Source: Hyphomicrobiales bacterium (lineage in GTDB: Bacteria > Pseudomonadota > Alphaproteobacteria > Rhizobiales > Beijerinckiaceae). Taken from it: 64,000 nt of DNA. The notes beneath the pieces were generated by a model. The model saw nothing but the letters and a program-made list of their open reading frames with translations. It was not told where the DNA came from and made no database searches. The position numbers and the translations under genes are program-made. The DNA lies in NCBI GenBank assembly GCA_930633495.1, contig CAKNFJ010000001.1:1488001-1552000 (forward strand), written 5' to 3'. Shown in pieces: positions 43,230 through 52,347 of this stretch (position 1 is the stretch's first letter; each line of letters starts with the position of its first letter).

Positions 43230-43664
43230 ATGGCCGGGCTTCCGCTGATCGCGATTGTCGACGACGATGCCTCGGCCCGGGCCGCCATGGTGGCCCTGGT
43301 CGAAGCGATGGGCTTCGAAGCCCATGGCTTTGCCGCCGCTGCCGACCTCCTGGCGTCGGACACGCTCCGCACCGCCTTCGCCGTCATTGCCGATCATCGC
43401 ATGCCGGGCATGAGCGGCCTCGAGCTCTGCTGGAGGGTCAAGGCCCGCGCGGCATCCACGCGCACCGTCCTGATGACGGCCTATCCCGACCTGACCACGG
43501 AGCGGCATGCCCGTCGGAGCGGCATCGACGGCTATCTGGCGAAGCCCTGCGATCCTGAAGCACTGCTTGCCTGCCTCGGGCCGAGACCCTCCGAGCCTTT
43601 CTCCGACGGCATGCCCGGCGTCCGACTTATCCCTAGGCAGGGGCCGACCGACACCTCCGGATAA
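43230..43664 (+). CDS. Stand-alone receiver-domain response regulator
   Basis: 144 residues: one receiver domain (LPLIAIVDDDASARAAMVALV, phospho-acceptor in VIADHRMPGMSG, LMTAYPD, GYLAKPCDPEAL) and a short unstructured tail. No output domain. It could be a phosphate sink or a modulator of the kinase/FixJ pair upstream, from which it is separated by 62 bases. Its stop lies in ATAATTGCTC, a sequence also present at the end of the preceding gene. Confidence 0.88.
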   Translation: MAGLPLIAIVDDDASARAAMVALVEAMGFEAHGFAAAADLLASDTLRTAFAVIADHRMPGMSGLELCWRVKARAASTRTVLMTAYPDLTTERHARRSGIDGYLAKPCDPEALLACLGPRPSEPFSDGMPGVRLIPRQGPTDTSG

Positions 43665-43796
43665 TTGCTCCGAGGGGAGCGGGTTGCGTACCACTGCGCG
43701 TCATCGGGGCTTCGGATTGAAACGACATTTTTCACGGGTCCGGCGATCGGCCCCGCCGAGCCCTCTCCGGGTCGTTCGCAAAAAGGGGGATACCGC

Positions 43797-44450
43797 ATGC
43801 CGACCGCCAAAGCCGCTCCCGGCAAGGGTCTGCTGACGCCGCAGGACCACACGCTGATCATGATCGACTTCCAGTCGCAGATGGCCTTCGCCACCAAGTC
43901 GATCGATGCCGTCCAGCTACGCAACAACGCGGCCCTCGTCGCCCATGCCGCCGCCGGCTTCGGCGTCTCGACCATCCTGACCACGGTCGCCGAGAAGAGC
44001 TTCTCCGGGCCGATGTTCGGCGAGATCGGCGCGGCCTTTCCCGGCCAGAAGATGCTGGACCGGACCTCGATGAACACCTGGGAGGATGCCGGCGTCATCG
44101 CCCGCATCAACGAGATCGACAAGGGCCGCATCGTGCTCTCCGGCCTGTGGACCGGCGTCTGCATCGTCGGCCCGGCGTTGTCCGCGATCGATCAGGGCTT
44201 TGAGGTCTATGTCATCGCCGATGCCTGCGGCGACGTCTCCGACGAGGCGCATGAGCGCGCGATGGAACGGATGATTCAGGCGGGTGCGCGGCCGATGACT
44301 TCGCTGCAATATCTGCTCGAGCTCCAGCGCGACTGGGCTCGCACCGCAACCTATGACCTGACCACGGGAATCGCGAAGAACTTCGGCGGCGCCTACGGGC
44401 TCGGCATCATCTACGCGAAGACCATGTTCGGCGCTCAGGAAGGACATTGA
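43797..44450 (+). CDS. Isochorismatase-fold hydrolase, YcaC type (1)
   Basis: 217 residues. Catalytic triad of the cysteine-hydrolase superfamily: Asp in [11 protein letters not shown], Lys/Arg region [13 protein letters not shown] and Cys in [12 protein letters not shown]. The C-terminus is YcaC-like ([18 protein letters not shown]). YcaC relatives hydrolyse small amides or remain uncharacterised. The start is ATG 43797 after an AAAAAGGGGGA ribosome site. First gene of the cluster; a paralogue ends the cluster at 51824. Confidence 0.9.
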   Translation: MPTAKAAPGKGLLTPQDHTLIMIDFQSQMAFATKSIDAVQLRNNAALVAHAAAGFGVSTILTTVAEKSFSGPMFGEIGAAFPGQKMLDRTSMNTWEDAGVIARINEIDKGRIVLSGLWTGVCIVGPALSAIDQGFEVYVIADACGDVSDEAHERAMERMIQAGARPMTSLQYLLELQRDWARTATYDLTTGIAKNFGGAYGLGIIYAKTMFGAQEGH

Positions 44451-44452
44451 CC

Positions 44453-45289
44453 ATGCCATTCGTCACGACGAAGGACGGCGTCGAGATCTTCTATAAGGAT
44501 TGGGGGCCGAAGGACGCCCAGCCGATCATGTTCCACCATGGCTGGCCGCTGAGCAGCGACGACTGGGACGCCCAGATGCTGTTCTTCCTCGCCAAGGGCT
44601 ATCGCGTCGTCGCCAGCGACCGGCGCGGCCATGGCCGCTCGGCCCAGGTCTGGGATGGCCATGACATGGACCATTATGCGGCCGACGCCTCGGCCGTGGT
44701 CGAGCATCTCGATCTCCGCAACGCGGTCCATATCGGACACTCGACCGGCGGCGGCCAGGTCGCGCGCTATGTCGCGAAACATGGCGAACCGCAGGGCCGC
44801 GTCGCCAAGGCGGTGCTGGTCTCGGCCGTGCCGCCGCTGATGGTCAAGACCGCGGGCAATCCCGGCGGCCTGCCGCTCGAGGTCTTCGACAGCTTCCGCA
44901 AGGCGCTGGCCGACAACCGGGCGCAGTTCTTCCTCGATGTGCCGACCGGGCCGTTCTACGGCTACAACCGGCCGGGCGCGAAGGTCGACCAGGGCGTGAT
45001 CTGGAACTGGTGGCGCCAGGGCATGATGGGCAGCGCCAAGGCCCACTACGACGGCATCAAGGCCTTCTCGGAGACCGACCAGACCGGCGACCTCAAGGCA
45101 ATCAGCGTACCGACGCTCGTGGCCCATGGCGACGACGACCAGATCGTGCCGATCGGCGCCTCCGCGCATGAATCGATCAAGCATCTGAAGAACGGCACGC
45201 TCAAGGTCTATCCGGGCTATCCGCACGGCATGCTGACCACCCATGCCGAGGTGCTGAATGCCGATCTGCTCGCCTTCGTGAAGGGCTGA
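44453..45289 (+). CDS. Alpha/beta hydrolase, non-haem chloroperoxidase-like
   Basis: 278 residues. Oxyanion motif [12 protein letters not shown], nucleophile elbow [13 protein letters not shown], acid in [11 protein letters not shown] and His in [14 protein letters not shown]. It closely matches cofactor-free haloperoxidase/arylesterase enzymes. The ATG follows the isochorismatase stop by two bases. In vivo such enzymes usually act as esterases or lactonases, sometimes perhydrolases. No signal peptide. Confidence 0.92.
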   Translation: MPFVTTKDGVEIFYKDWGPKDAQPIMFHHGWPLSSDDWDAQMLFFLAKGYRVVASDRRGHGRSAQVWDGHDMDHYAADASAVVEHLDLRNAVHIGHSTGGGQVARYVAKHGEPQGRVAKAVLVSAVPPLMVKTAGNPGGLPLEVFDSFRKALADNRAQFFLDVPTGPFYGYNRPGAKVDQGVIWNWWRQGMMGSAKAHYDGIKAFSETDQTGDLKAISVPTLVAHGDDDQIVPIGASAHESIKHLKNGTLKVYPGYPHGMLTTHAEVLNADLLAFVKG

Positions 45290-45356
45290 GCCGGGCCGAA
45301 ACCTCGTCCGGGGCGGCTATGGCGGCTGCCCCGGCAGCGCCGCCGGGGAGAATGCG

Positions 45357-45626
45357 ATGAAGCTCTATCTCGTCTCGCTCGGTGCCGGGCTTCTGGTCGG
45401 CGTCGTCTACGGACTCATGAACGTGCGCTCGCCGGCACCGCCGGTGATCGCACTGGTGGGTCTGCTCGGCATCCTCGCCGGCGAGCAGATCATGCCGATC
45501 GCCAAGCGGCTGGTCTCGGGCCAGGGTCTGAGCCTCGGCTGGCTGCAGCGCGAATGCGGCGAGCATGTCTTCGGCGCGCTGCCCACACGCCAGCCGATTG
45601 ACGAGAAGGACAAGGGACAAGCCTGA
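45357..45626 (+). CDS. XapX-domain small membrane protein
   Basis: 89 residues with two hydrophobic helices (LYLVSLGAGLLVGVVYGLMN; VIALVGLLGILAGEQIMP) of the XapX/DUF1427 family, whose function is unknown but which often neighbours YcaC-type hydrolases and amidohydrolases. The C-terminal ~30 residues are polar with one Cys and His (RECGEHVFG). Its stop overlaps the next start (TGATG). Confidence 0.85.
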   Translation: MKLYLVSLGAGLLVGVVYGLMNVRSPAPPVIALVGLLGILAGEQIMPIAKRLVSGQGLSLGWLQRECGEHVFGALPTRQPIDEKDKGQA

Positions 45627-47608
45627 TGAGCCCGACGCGTCGCCAAACCACCTTCGGCGCCGCAGCCGGTGCCCTGACGGGCCTGCTCGGCAGCGCCGCC
45701 GCCCAAACTCCCGGCCAAGGAGCCCGCCCGATGACCGCCGATCTCATTCTCCGCAACGGCCGCTTCACCACGCTCGATCGCGGCAATCCGACGGCGAGTG
45801 CGGTCGCGGTCAAGGATGGCACCTTTCTCGCCGTCGGCGGCGAGGCCGAGGTCATGGCCCATGCCGGGCCGACCACGAAGATCATCGACCTGAAGGGTCG
45901 CAGCGCCTTGCCCGGCCTGATCGACAACCATCTCCACATCATCCGCGGCGGGCTCAATTTCAACATGGAGCTGCGCTGGGACGGCGTGCGCTCGCTCGCC
46001 GACGCGATGAACATGCTCAAGCGCCAGGTCGCGGTGACGCCGCCGCCGCAATGGGTGCGCGTCGTCGGCGGCTTCACCGAGCATCAGTTCGCGGAGAAGC
46101 GCCTCCCGACGATCGAGGAACTGAATGCGGTCGCGCCCGACACCCCGGTCTTCATCCTGCATCTCTATGATCGGGCGCTGCTGAACGGCGCCGCGTTGCG
46201 GGCCGTCGGTTACAGCAAGGATACGCCGCAGCCGCCCGGCGGCGAGATCACGCGCGACGCAAATGGCAATCCGACCGGCCTGCTGCTGGCCCGGCCGAAC
46301 GCCAATATCCTCTATGCGACGCTGGCGAAGGGGCCGAAGCTGCCCTTCGACTATCAGGTCAACTCGACCCGCCATTTCATGCGCGAGCTCAACCGGCTCG
46401 GCGTCACCGGCGCGATCGATGCCGGCGGCGGCTACCAGAACTATCCCGACGACTACGCCGTCATCCAGAAGCTCTCGGACGACAACCAGCTCACCATCCG
46501 CCTCGCCTACAATCTGTTCACGCAGAAGCCCAAGCAGGAGAAGGACGACTTCCTCAACTGGACGAAGACCTCCAAGTACAAGCAGGGCAACGATTATTTC
46601 CGACATAACGGCGCCGGCGAGATGCTGGTCTTCTCGGCAGCCGATTTCGAGGATTTCCGCGAGCCTCGGCCCGACATGCCGCCGGAGATGGAGGGCGACC
46701 TCGAAGGCGTGGTGCGCATCCTCGCCGAGAACCGCTGGCCCTGGCGCCTGCACGCGACCTATGACGAGACGATCTCGCGGGCGCTCGACGTCTTCGAGAA
46801 GGTCGACAAGGATGTGCCCCTGAAGGGGCTGAACTGGTTCTTCGACCATGCCGAGACGATCTCGGAGCGTTCGATCGACCGCATCGCCGCGCTGGGCGGC
46901 GGCGTCGCCGTGCAGCACCGCATGGCCTATCAGGGCGAGTATTTCGTCGAGCGCTACGGCGCGGCCGCCGCCGAAGCGACCCCGCCGGTCGCCCGCATGC
47001 TGGAGAAGGGCATCAGGACCTCGGCCGGCACTGATGCCACCCGCGTCGCCTCCTACAACCCCTGGGTCTCGCTCTCCTGGCTCGTCACCGGCAAGACCGT
47101 GGGCGGCCTGCGGATCACGCCGCAGCGCAACTGCCTCGACCGTGAGACGGCGCTCAGGATGTGGACCGAGAACGTCACCTGGTTCTCGAACGAGGAAGGC
47201 AAGAAGGGCCGGATCGCGGTCGGCCAGTTCGCTGATCTCATCGTGCCCGACCGCGATTTCTTCGCCTGCCCGGAGGACGAGATCTCCTTCATCAGCGCGG
47301 ACCTCACCGTCGTCGGCGGCAAGGTCGTCTATGGCGCGAGGGACTTCGCCAGCGTCGACGAGAGCGCCCCACCACCGGCGATGCCGGACTGGTCGCCGGT
47401 GCGCACCTTCAAGGGCTATGCCGCCTGGGGCGAGCCGGAGGGCGCCGGCAAGAACTCGCTGCGCCGCGCCGCACTGAACAACTGCGGCTGCGCCAGCTCC
47501 TGCAACGTCCACGGCCACGACCACGCCGGCGCCTGGTCGAGCAAATTGCCGGTCGCCGACCTCCGCAGCTTCTGGGGCGCGCTCGGCTGCGCCTGCTGGG
47601 CGGTGTGA
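45626..47608 (+). CDS. YtcJ-like amidohydrolase with Cys/His-rich C-terminal tail
   Basis: 660 residues. The signal sequence MSPTRRQTTFGAAAGALTG ends SAAAQ and could be Tat-type (RRQTTF). Amidohydrolase_3 domain: LPGLIDNHLHIIRGG with the metal HxH, LTIRLAYN, catalytic Lys/Asp regions and SAGTDATRVASYNPWVSLSWLV. After ~605 comes an unusual tail with Cys620, 622 and 626, His629, 631 and 633, and Cys655 and 657, resembling a metal-binding patch. Probably a periplasmic deacylase or amidase. Central enzyme of the cluster. Confidence 0.88.
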   Translation: MSPTRRQTTFGAAAGALTGLLGSAAAQTPGQGARPMTADLILRNGRFTTLDRGNPTASAVAVKDGTFLAVGGEAEVMAHAGPTTKIIDLKGRSALPGLIDNHLHIIRGGLNFNMELRWDGVRSLADAMNMLKRQVAVTPPPQWVRVVGGFTEHQFAEKRLPTIEELNAVAPDTPVFILHLYDRALLNGAALRAVGYSKDTPQPPGGEITRDANGNPTGLLLARPNANILYATLAKGPKLPFDYQVNSTRHFMRELNRLGVTGAIDAGGGYQNYPDDYAVIQKLSDDNQLTIRLAYNLFTQKPKQEKDDFLNWTKTSKYKQGNDYFRHNGAGEMLVFSAADFEDFREPRPDMPPEMEGDLEGVVRILAENRWPWRLHATYDETISRALDVFEKVDKDVPLKGLNWFFDHAETISERSIDRIAALGGGVAVQHRMAYQGEYFVERYGAAAAEATPPVARMLEKGIRTSAGTDATRVASYNPWVSLSWLVTGKTVGGLRITPQRNCLDRETALRMWTENVTWFSNEEGKKGRIAVGQFADLIVPDRDFFACPEDEISFISADLTVVGGKVVYGARDFASVDESAPPPAMPDWSPVRTFKGYAAWGEPEGAGKNSLRRAALNNCGCASSCNVHGHDHAGAWSSKLPVADLRSFWGALGCACWAV

Positions 47609-48027
47609 GCATGGCCGGGAACGATGCCGCCCCGCGAACCGGCGCGCTGCGCTGGTTCGCGCTGCTCCTGCTCTGCGCCGCCTATGTCCAGGGGCCGCTG
47701 ACCAAGATCCTCGATTTTCCGGGCGCGCTTGCCGAGATGACCCAATTCGGCCTGACCCCGGCGCCGCTCTTCGCGATCGGCGTCATCGTCTTCGAACTCA
47801 CTGCTACCGCGATGATCTTGACCGGCCGCTGGCGCTGGCTCGCCGCGCTGGCGCTGGCCGGCTTCACGCTCGTCGCGACCTTCATCGCCATCCGCTTCTG
47901 GGAGATGCCCGCAGGCCAGGGGCGGATGATGGCGACGAACAGCTTCTTCGAGCACCTCGGCCTGATCGGCGGCTTCATCCTTGTCGCGCTGGACGATCTC
48001 GGGCGGCGCAAGGGCGTCGCGACATGA
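47605..48027 (+). CDS. DoxX-family membrane protein
   Basis: 140 residues with four helices (WFALLLLCAAYVQGPLTKIL, ALFAIGVIVFELTATAMIL-like, WLAALALAGFTLVATFIAI, HLGLIGGFILVALDDLG). DoxX relatives are found with redox and hydrolase clusters; the biochemical role is uncertain. The start is GTG at 47605 overlapping the amidohydrolase stop, or ATG at 47611. Its stop overlaps the MFS gene start (ATGA). Confidence 0.85.
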   Translation: MSMAGNDAAPRTGALRWFALLLLCAAYVQGPLTKILDFPGALAEMTQFGLTPAPLFAIGVIVFELTATAMILTGRWRWLAALALAGFTLVATFIAIRFWEMPAGQGRMMATNSFFEHLGLIGGFILVALDDLGRRKGVAT

Positions 48028-49655
48028 GCGCCGTCACCCCGCCGGCACCGTCCTCCGGCTTCGCGCCGCTGCGCCAGAAGGTCTTCGCCGTACTCTGGGC
48101 GGCAACGATCATCGGCAATATCGGCTCCTTCATGCGCGACGTCGCCAGCGCCTGGCTGGTGACCGACCTCTCCGGCGCGCCGGCCGCCGTCGCGCTGGTC
48201 CAGGCGGCGGCGACGCTGCCGATCTTCCTGCTCGCCATTCCGGCGGGCGTGCTCTCCGATATCCTCGACCGCCGCAGGTTCCTGATCGCCATCCAGCTCC
48301 TGCTCGGCTGCGTCAGCCTTTCGCTGATGGCGCTGGCGAGTATCGGCCAGCTCAGCGTGCCGGCTTTAGTCGGGCTGACCTTCCTCGGCGGCGTCGGCGC
48401 GGCGCTGATGGCGCCGACCTGGCAGGCGATCGTGCCCGAACTCGTCGGCAAGGCCGATCTCAAGAGCGCGGTCGCGCTCAACTCGCTCGGCATCAACATC
48501 TCGCGCGCGATCGGCCCGGCACTCGGCGGACTGATCCTCGCCGCCTTCGGCGCCGGCTACACCTATGGCGCCGACGTGCTGAGCTACGTCATCGTCATCG
48601 GCGCGCTATTCTGGTGGCAGCGTCCGCAAGGCGCCGACGATGCCTTGAGCGAGCGCTTCGCCGGGGCCTTCCGCGCCGGATTGCGCTACGCCAAGGCGAG
48701 CCGCGAGCTGCATGTCGTGCTGCTGCGCGCCGCGATCTTCTTCGCCTGCGCCAGCGCGGTCTGGGCCCTGCTGCCACTGGTCGCGCGCAATCTGCTCGGC
48801 GGCGGCGCCGGCTTCTACGGCGTTCTGCTCGGCGCGGTCGGAGCCGGCGCGATCGGAGGCGCCATCGTCCTGCCGCACCTGCGCGCCCATCTCGATGCCG
48901 ACGGGCTCCTGCTGCTCTCGGCCGTTCTGACCGCCGCCGTGATGGCGCTGCTGACGCTCTCGCCGCCGCAATGGCTCGCGATCCTCATCCTGCTGCTGCT
49001 CGGCGCGGCCTGGATCGTGGCGCTGACGACGCTCAACGGCGTGGCGCAAGCGATCCTGCCCAACTGGGTGCGCGGCCGGGCGCTTGCCGTCTATCTCACC
49101 GTGTTCAACGGCGCGATGACCGCCGGCAGCCTCGGTTGGGGCGCGGTGGCGGAGGCCGCCGGCATCCGCGGCACGCTCCTGATCGGCGCGGGCGCGCTGC
49201 TCATCGCCGGGCTCGTGATGCACCGGATCAAACTGCCGGCCGGCGAGGCGGACCTTGCGCCCTCCAATCACTGGCCGGAACCGCTGGTCGCGGCGGAGGT
49301 CGGCAATGATCGTGGCCCCGTCCTGATCCTGATCGAGTACAGCGTCCCGCAGGCCGATCGCGAGGACTTCCTGCGGGCGATCCACGCGCTCTCGGTCGAG
49401 CGGCGGCGTGACGGCGCCTATGGCTGGGGCATCACCGAGGACACGGCCGATCCCGACGAGCTGGTCGAATGGTTCATGGTCTCGTCCTGGGCCGAGCATC
49501 TGCGCCAGCATCGCCGTGTCTCCAAGGCCGATGCCGACCTGCAGAGCGAGGTCAGGCGCTTCCATGTCGGGGAGACTGGGCCGGTGGTGCGCCACTTCCT
49601 CCATGTCGACCCGCCACAGAAAGAGGCGAAGGCGGGAGCAGGGAGAAAGGCATGA
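48024..49655 (+). CDS. MFS transporter, MFS_3/EntS-like, with C-terminal soluble domain
   Basis: 543 residues: twelve helices (IIGNIGSFMRDVASAWLVTDL, FLLAIPAGVLSDILDRRRFL, ALNSLGINISRAIGPALGG) and a cytoplasmic C-terminal domain of about 110 residues (LILIEYSVPQADREDFLRAI, VEWFMVSSWAEHLRQHRRV) resembling an antibiotic-biosynthesis-monooxygenase ferredoxin-like fold. The same full-length layout is known in the MFS_3 (DUF894) family. Probably exports a product or intermediate of the cluster. Overlaps the porin gene by four bases. Confidence 0.88.
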   Translation: MSAVTPPAPSSGFAPLRQKVFAVLWAATIIGNIGSFMRDVASAWLVTDLSGAPAAVALVQAAATLPIFLLAIPAGVLSDILDRRRFLIAIQLLLGCVSLSLMALASIGQLSVPALVGLTFLGGVGAALMAPTWQAIVPELVGKADLKSAVALNSLGINISRAIGPALGGLILAAFGAGYTYGADVLSYVIVIGALFWWQRPQGADDALSERFAGAFRAGLRYAKASRELHVVLLRAAIFFACASAVWALLPLVARNLLGGGAGFYGVLLGAVGAGAIGGAIVLPHLRAHLDADGLLLLSAVLTAAVMALLTLSPPQWLAILILLLLGAAWIVALTTLNGVAQAILPNWVRGRALAVYLTVFNGAMTAGSLGWGAVAEAAGIRGTLLIGAGALLIAGLVMHRIKLPAGEADLAPSNHWPEPLVAAEVGNDRGPVLILIEYSVPQADREDFLRAIHALSVERRRDGAYGWGITEDTADPDELVEWFMVSSWAEHLRQHRRVSKADADLQSEVRRFHVGETGPVVRHFLHVDPPQKEAKAGAGRKA

Positions 49656-51001
49656 GGCGGTGGCGGGCGGTCGCTCTGGCCGGAGCATGCTGGCTCACAC
49701 TGGCCGGCGCTGCCGCGGCGCAAGCCGACAAGCCCGGCGACACACCGCAGACAGACCCGTTCGACCGGCTCAAGGACATCCCGCTGACCTCGGATGGCGC
49801 CGTCACGCTCAGCCTGGGCGGGCAGTTGCGCCTGCGCCCAGAGTTCTCGCGCCATCCCGTCTTCGGGCTGGCGGCGCCCGAGCACAATAACGGCCTGCTG
49901 CTCCGCTCCTTCCTCTCCGCCGACCTGCGGCTCGGCCCTTACTTGCGCGGCTTCGTCCAGTTCGCCAGCGGCCAGGCACCGATCTGGACCGGAACGCCGC
50001 CGGGAACGCAGCTCGACCGGCTCGATCTGCAGCAGGGTTATGGCGAGCTCACTTTGCCGGCCGTGGCGGGCAGTCTGATGATCCGCGGCGGACGGCAGGA
50101 GATGAGCTTCGGCTCCTCGCGCCTGGTCTCGGTACGCGACAGCCCGAACATAAGGCGGGCCTTCGACGGCGTCCGAGCGGCCTGGATCGTGGCTCCGGAC
50201 AGCCGCATCGACGCCTTCCTGGTGCGGCCGGTCGTGCCCCTGGCCGGCATCTTCGACGACAGATCCGATCCCGCCCAGGCCTTCTGGGGCGTCTACGGCA
50301 CCAGCGCGGTGCCCGGCATTCCCGCGCTCAAGGCCGATCTCTACTATCTCGGCATCAACCGCGAGAAGGCGCGCTTCGCGCAGGGTACGGCGGACGAGCA
50401 CCGCCACACCGTCGGCGCGCGGCTGTTCGGAAAGCTGGACAGCTTCGACTGGAATCTGGAGGGCGCCTACCAGTTCGGCCGCTTTGGAAGCGCGGACATC
50501 CGGGCCTGGATGGCGTCGGCCGTGTTCGGCTACAGCTTCGCGGAGCTGCCTCTCGCGCCACGGATCGGCCTCAACGCCGATGCCTTCAGCGGCGACCACA
50601 ATCTGAGCGACGGCACGCTCGGCACCTTCAATCCGCTCTACCCGCGGTTGCCTTACTTTTCCGAGGCCAATCTCGTCGGCCCGGCCAACCTGATGAGCCT
50701 CCAGCCGAACCTCACCCTGACGCTGCTGCCCAAGGTCAAGCTGACGCTCGGCTGGAATCCGCTCTGGAAGCAAGCCGAGGCCGATGCCTATTACGGCCCG
50801 ACGATCATGCCGGTCGCGCGCACGGCGGGCGGCGCCGGCCGCTATCTCGGCCACCAGCTCTCGACCACGCTGGAATGGAGCCCGGCCGAGCATCTGACCT
50901 TCGGGGGCACCCATGTCGCCTATGAGCCGGGCGAGCGCATCCGCAGGGCCGGCGGCGTCTCCGGTTCCTTCACCGCCGGCTGGGCGACCGTCTCGTTCTG
51001 A
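49652..51001 (+). CDS. Outer-membrane channel, alginate-export (AlgE-like) domain
   Basis: 449 residues. Signal peptide MRRWRAVALAGACWLTLAG ending AAAQ, then an Alginate_exp-type beta barrel (SLGGQLRLRPEFSRHPVFG, DRLDLQQGYGELTL, GRQEMSFGSSRLVS), ending in aromatic ATVSF as outer-membrane proteins do. There are no other alginate genes here, so it is better read as a substrate channel for the cluster. The start is ATG 49652, overlapping the MFS stop. Confidence 0.88.
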   Translation: MRRWRAVALAGACWLTLAGAAAAQADKPGDTPQTDPFDRLKDIPLTSDGAVTLSLGGQLRLRPEFSRHPVFGLAAPEHNNGLLLRSFLSADLRLGPYLRGFVQFASGQAPIWTGTPPGTQLDRLDLQQGYGELTLPAVAGSLMIRGGRQEMSFGSSRLVSVRDSPNIRRAFDGVRAAWIVAPDSRIDAFLVRPVVPLAGIFDDRSDPAQAFWGVYGTSAVPGIPALKADLYYLGINREKARFAQGTADEHRHTVGARLFGKLDSFDWNLEGAYQFGRFGSADIRAWMASAVFGYSFAELPLAPRIGLNADAFSGDHNLSDGTLGTFNPLYPRLPYFSEANLVGPANLMSLQPNLTLTLLPKVKLTLGWNPLWKQAEADAYYGPTIMPVARTAGGAGRYLGHQLSTTLEWSPAEHLTFGGTHVAYEPGERIRRAGGVSGSFTAGWATVSF

Positions 51002-51143
51002 AAGGAGGGCGGAACAACCAGGAAAATCGTCAACTCGCGAAGCAGAACGACAATCCCGAGACCATCCCGCCAGCGATAGTGCTGCGCGATGCCCGGCGCC
51101 GGCCCGGCGCCATCGACCAACGGATCGCCATCCGGAGACCACC

Positions 51144-51824
51144 ATGTCCAACTACCAGCAAGTCCTGACGCCCAAGAACTGCCAGATGATCTTCATCGAC
51201 CAGCAGCCGCAGATGGCTTTCGGCGTGCAGTCGATCGATCGGCAGGTCCTGAAGAACAATGTCGTCGGCCTCGCCAAGGCGGCGAAGGCCTTCAACGTCC
51301 CGACCACGATTACCACGGTCGAGACCAACAGCTTCTCCGGCCATACCTATCCCGAACTGCTCGCGGTGTTCCCGCAGAACAAGATCCTCGAGCGCACCTC
51401 GATGAACTCCTGGGACGACCAGAATGTGCGCGACGCGCTCGCCGCCAACAACCGCAAGAAGGTCGTGGTCTCCGGGCTCTGGACCGAGGTCTGCAACACC
51501 ACCTTCGCGCTCTGCGCCATGCTGGAAGGCGGCTACGAGATCTACATGGTGGCGGACGCATCCGGCGGGACGTCCAGCGACGCGCATAAATACGCGATGG
51601 ACCGGATGGTGCAGGCGGGTTGCGTCCCGGTGACCTGGCAGCAGGTGCTGCTCGAATGGCAGCGCGACTGGGCCCATCGCGAGACCTACGACGCCGTGAT
51701 GGCGATCGTGAAGGAGCATTCCGGCGCCTATGGCATGGGCGTCGATTACGCCTACACCATGGTCCACAAGGCGCCCGAGCGCGTCACCCATGGCGAAACC
51801 ATCGGGCCGAACGCCGCGTCTTAG
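51144..51824 (+). CDS. Isochorismatase-fold hydrolase, YcaC type (2)
   Basis: 226 residues, a paralogue of the cluster's first enzyme. Asp in IFIDQQPQMAFG, Lys in KILERTSMNSWDD, Cys in VVVSGLWTEVCNTTF; C-terminal WQQVLLEWQRDWAHRETYD. The active site context differs (EVCN instead of GVCI), so the substrate may differ too. The start is ATG 51144 with GGAGACC upstream. It lies 142 bases after the porin gene and may have its own promoter. Confidence 0.9.
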   Translation: MSNYQQVLTPKNCQMIFIDQQPQMAFGVQSIDRQVLKNNVVGLAKAAKAFNVPTTITTVETNSFSGHTYPELLAVFPQNKILERTSMNSWDDQNVRDALAANNRKKVVVSGLWTEVCNTTFALCAMLEGGYEIYMVADASGGTSSDAHKYAMDRMVQAGCVPVTWQQVLLEWQRDWAHRETYDAVMAIVKEHSGAYGMGVDYAYTMVHKAPERVTHGETIGPNAAS

Positions 51825-52347
51825 TCACGAAACAGGCCGAGATTGAAGGCCCGGGAGGTGGCCGGCGGCGTGAGCCGAGCCCCTCCGAGCTCACTCTTTC
51901 GAGCACAAATGTGTTCAAGCACCGAAGCTTGCCCCTACCTCAGATCGCAGCAATCCTTCGATCTGGCATGAAATTTCCCGTTCGACCGGAGCCTCGATCG
52001 GCGCCGGTCATGCATTGACTTCGGGGTCATTCTTCGGTGCCCAACGACAAGTAACGACAGCCAAGAACAGCCGCCCGTCCCGGCCGGTCGAATACCGCCG
52101 TGGAAAGCGCCGAAAGCGGGACGCACAGGCCCGGTTTCGAGCGCGACATCGGCGACGAGGAGTGCCCTACACAACGCAGCGCCGTCCGATCGCGAACGGA
52201 ACCGTTGACCGATGCACGCCGCGGATCGCCACGAGGTCGCCGATGCACGCCGCACCGCCTTCGCCGCCGGAATCGATCGCCAGAACGTCGCTTTCGTTGA
52301 ATGTGTCGATGATCGGAGCCTGCGTCCGAGGACGAGCATCGGTGGCA
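51825..52347. other. Intergenic stretch without a supportable gene
   Basis: About 520 bases between the second YcaC-type gene and the convergent LysR gene. A long leftward open frame crosses it (51935-52567), but it extends into the LysR gene on the same strand in another phase and has no family features. A GAGCACA-AA-TGTGTTC near-palindrome around 51900 could be a terminator or operator. Otherwise nothing. Confidence 0.4.

Noticed and set aside
49652..51001. Alginate biosynthesis or export locus
   Set aside because: Only the barrel-domain protein is present; no alg genes surround it, so it is read as a general outer-membrane channel.
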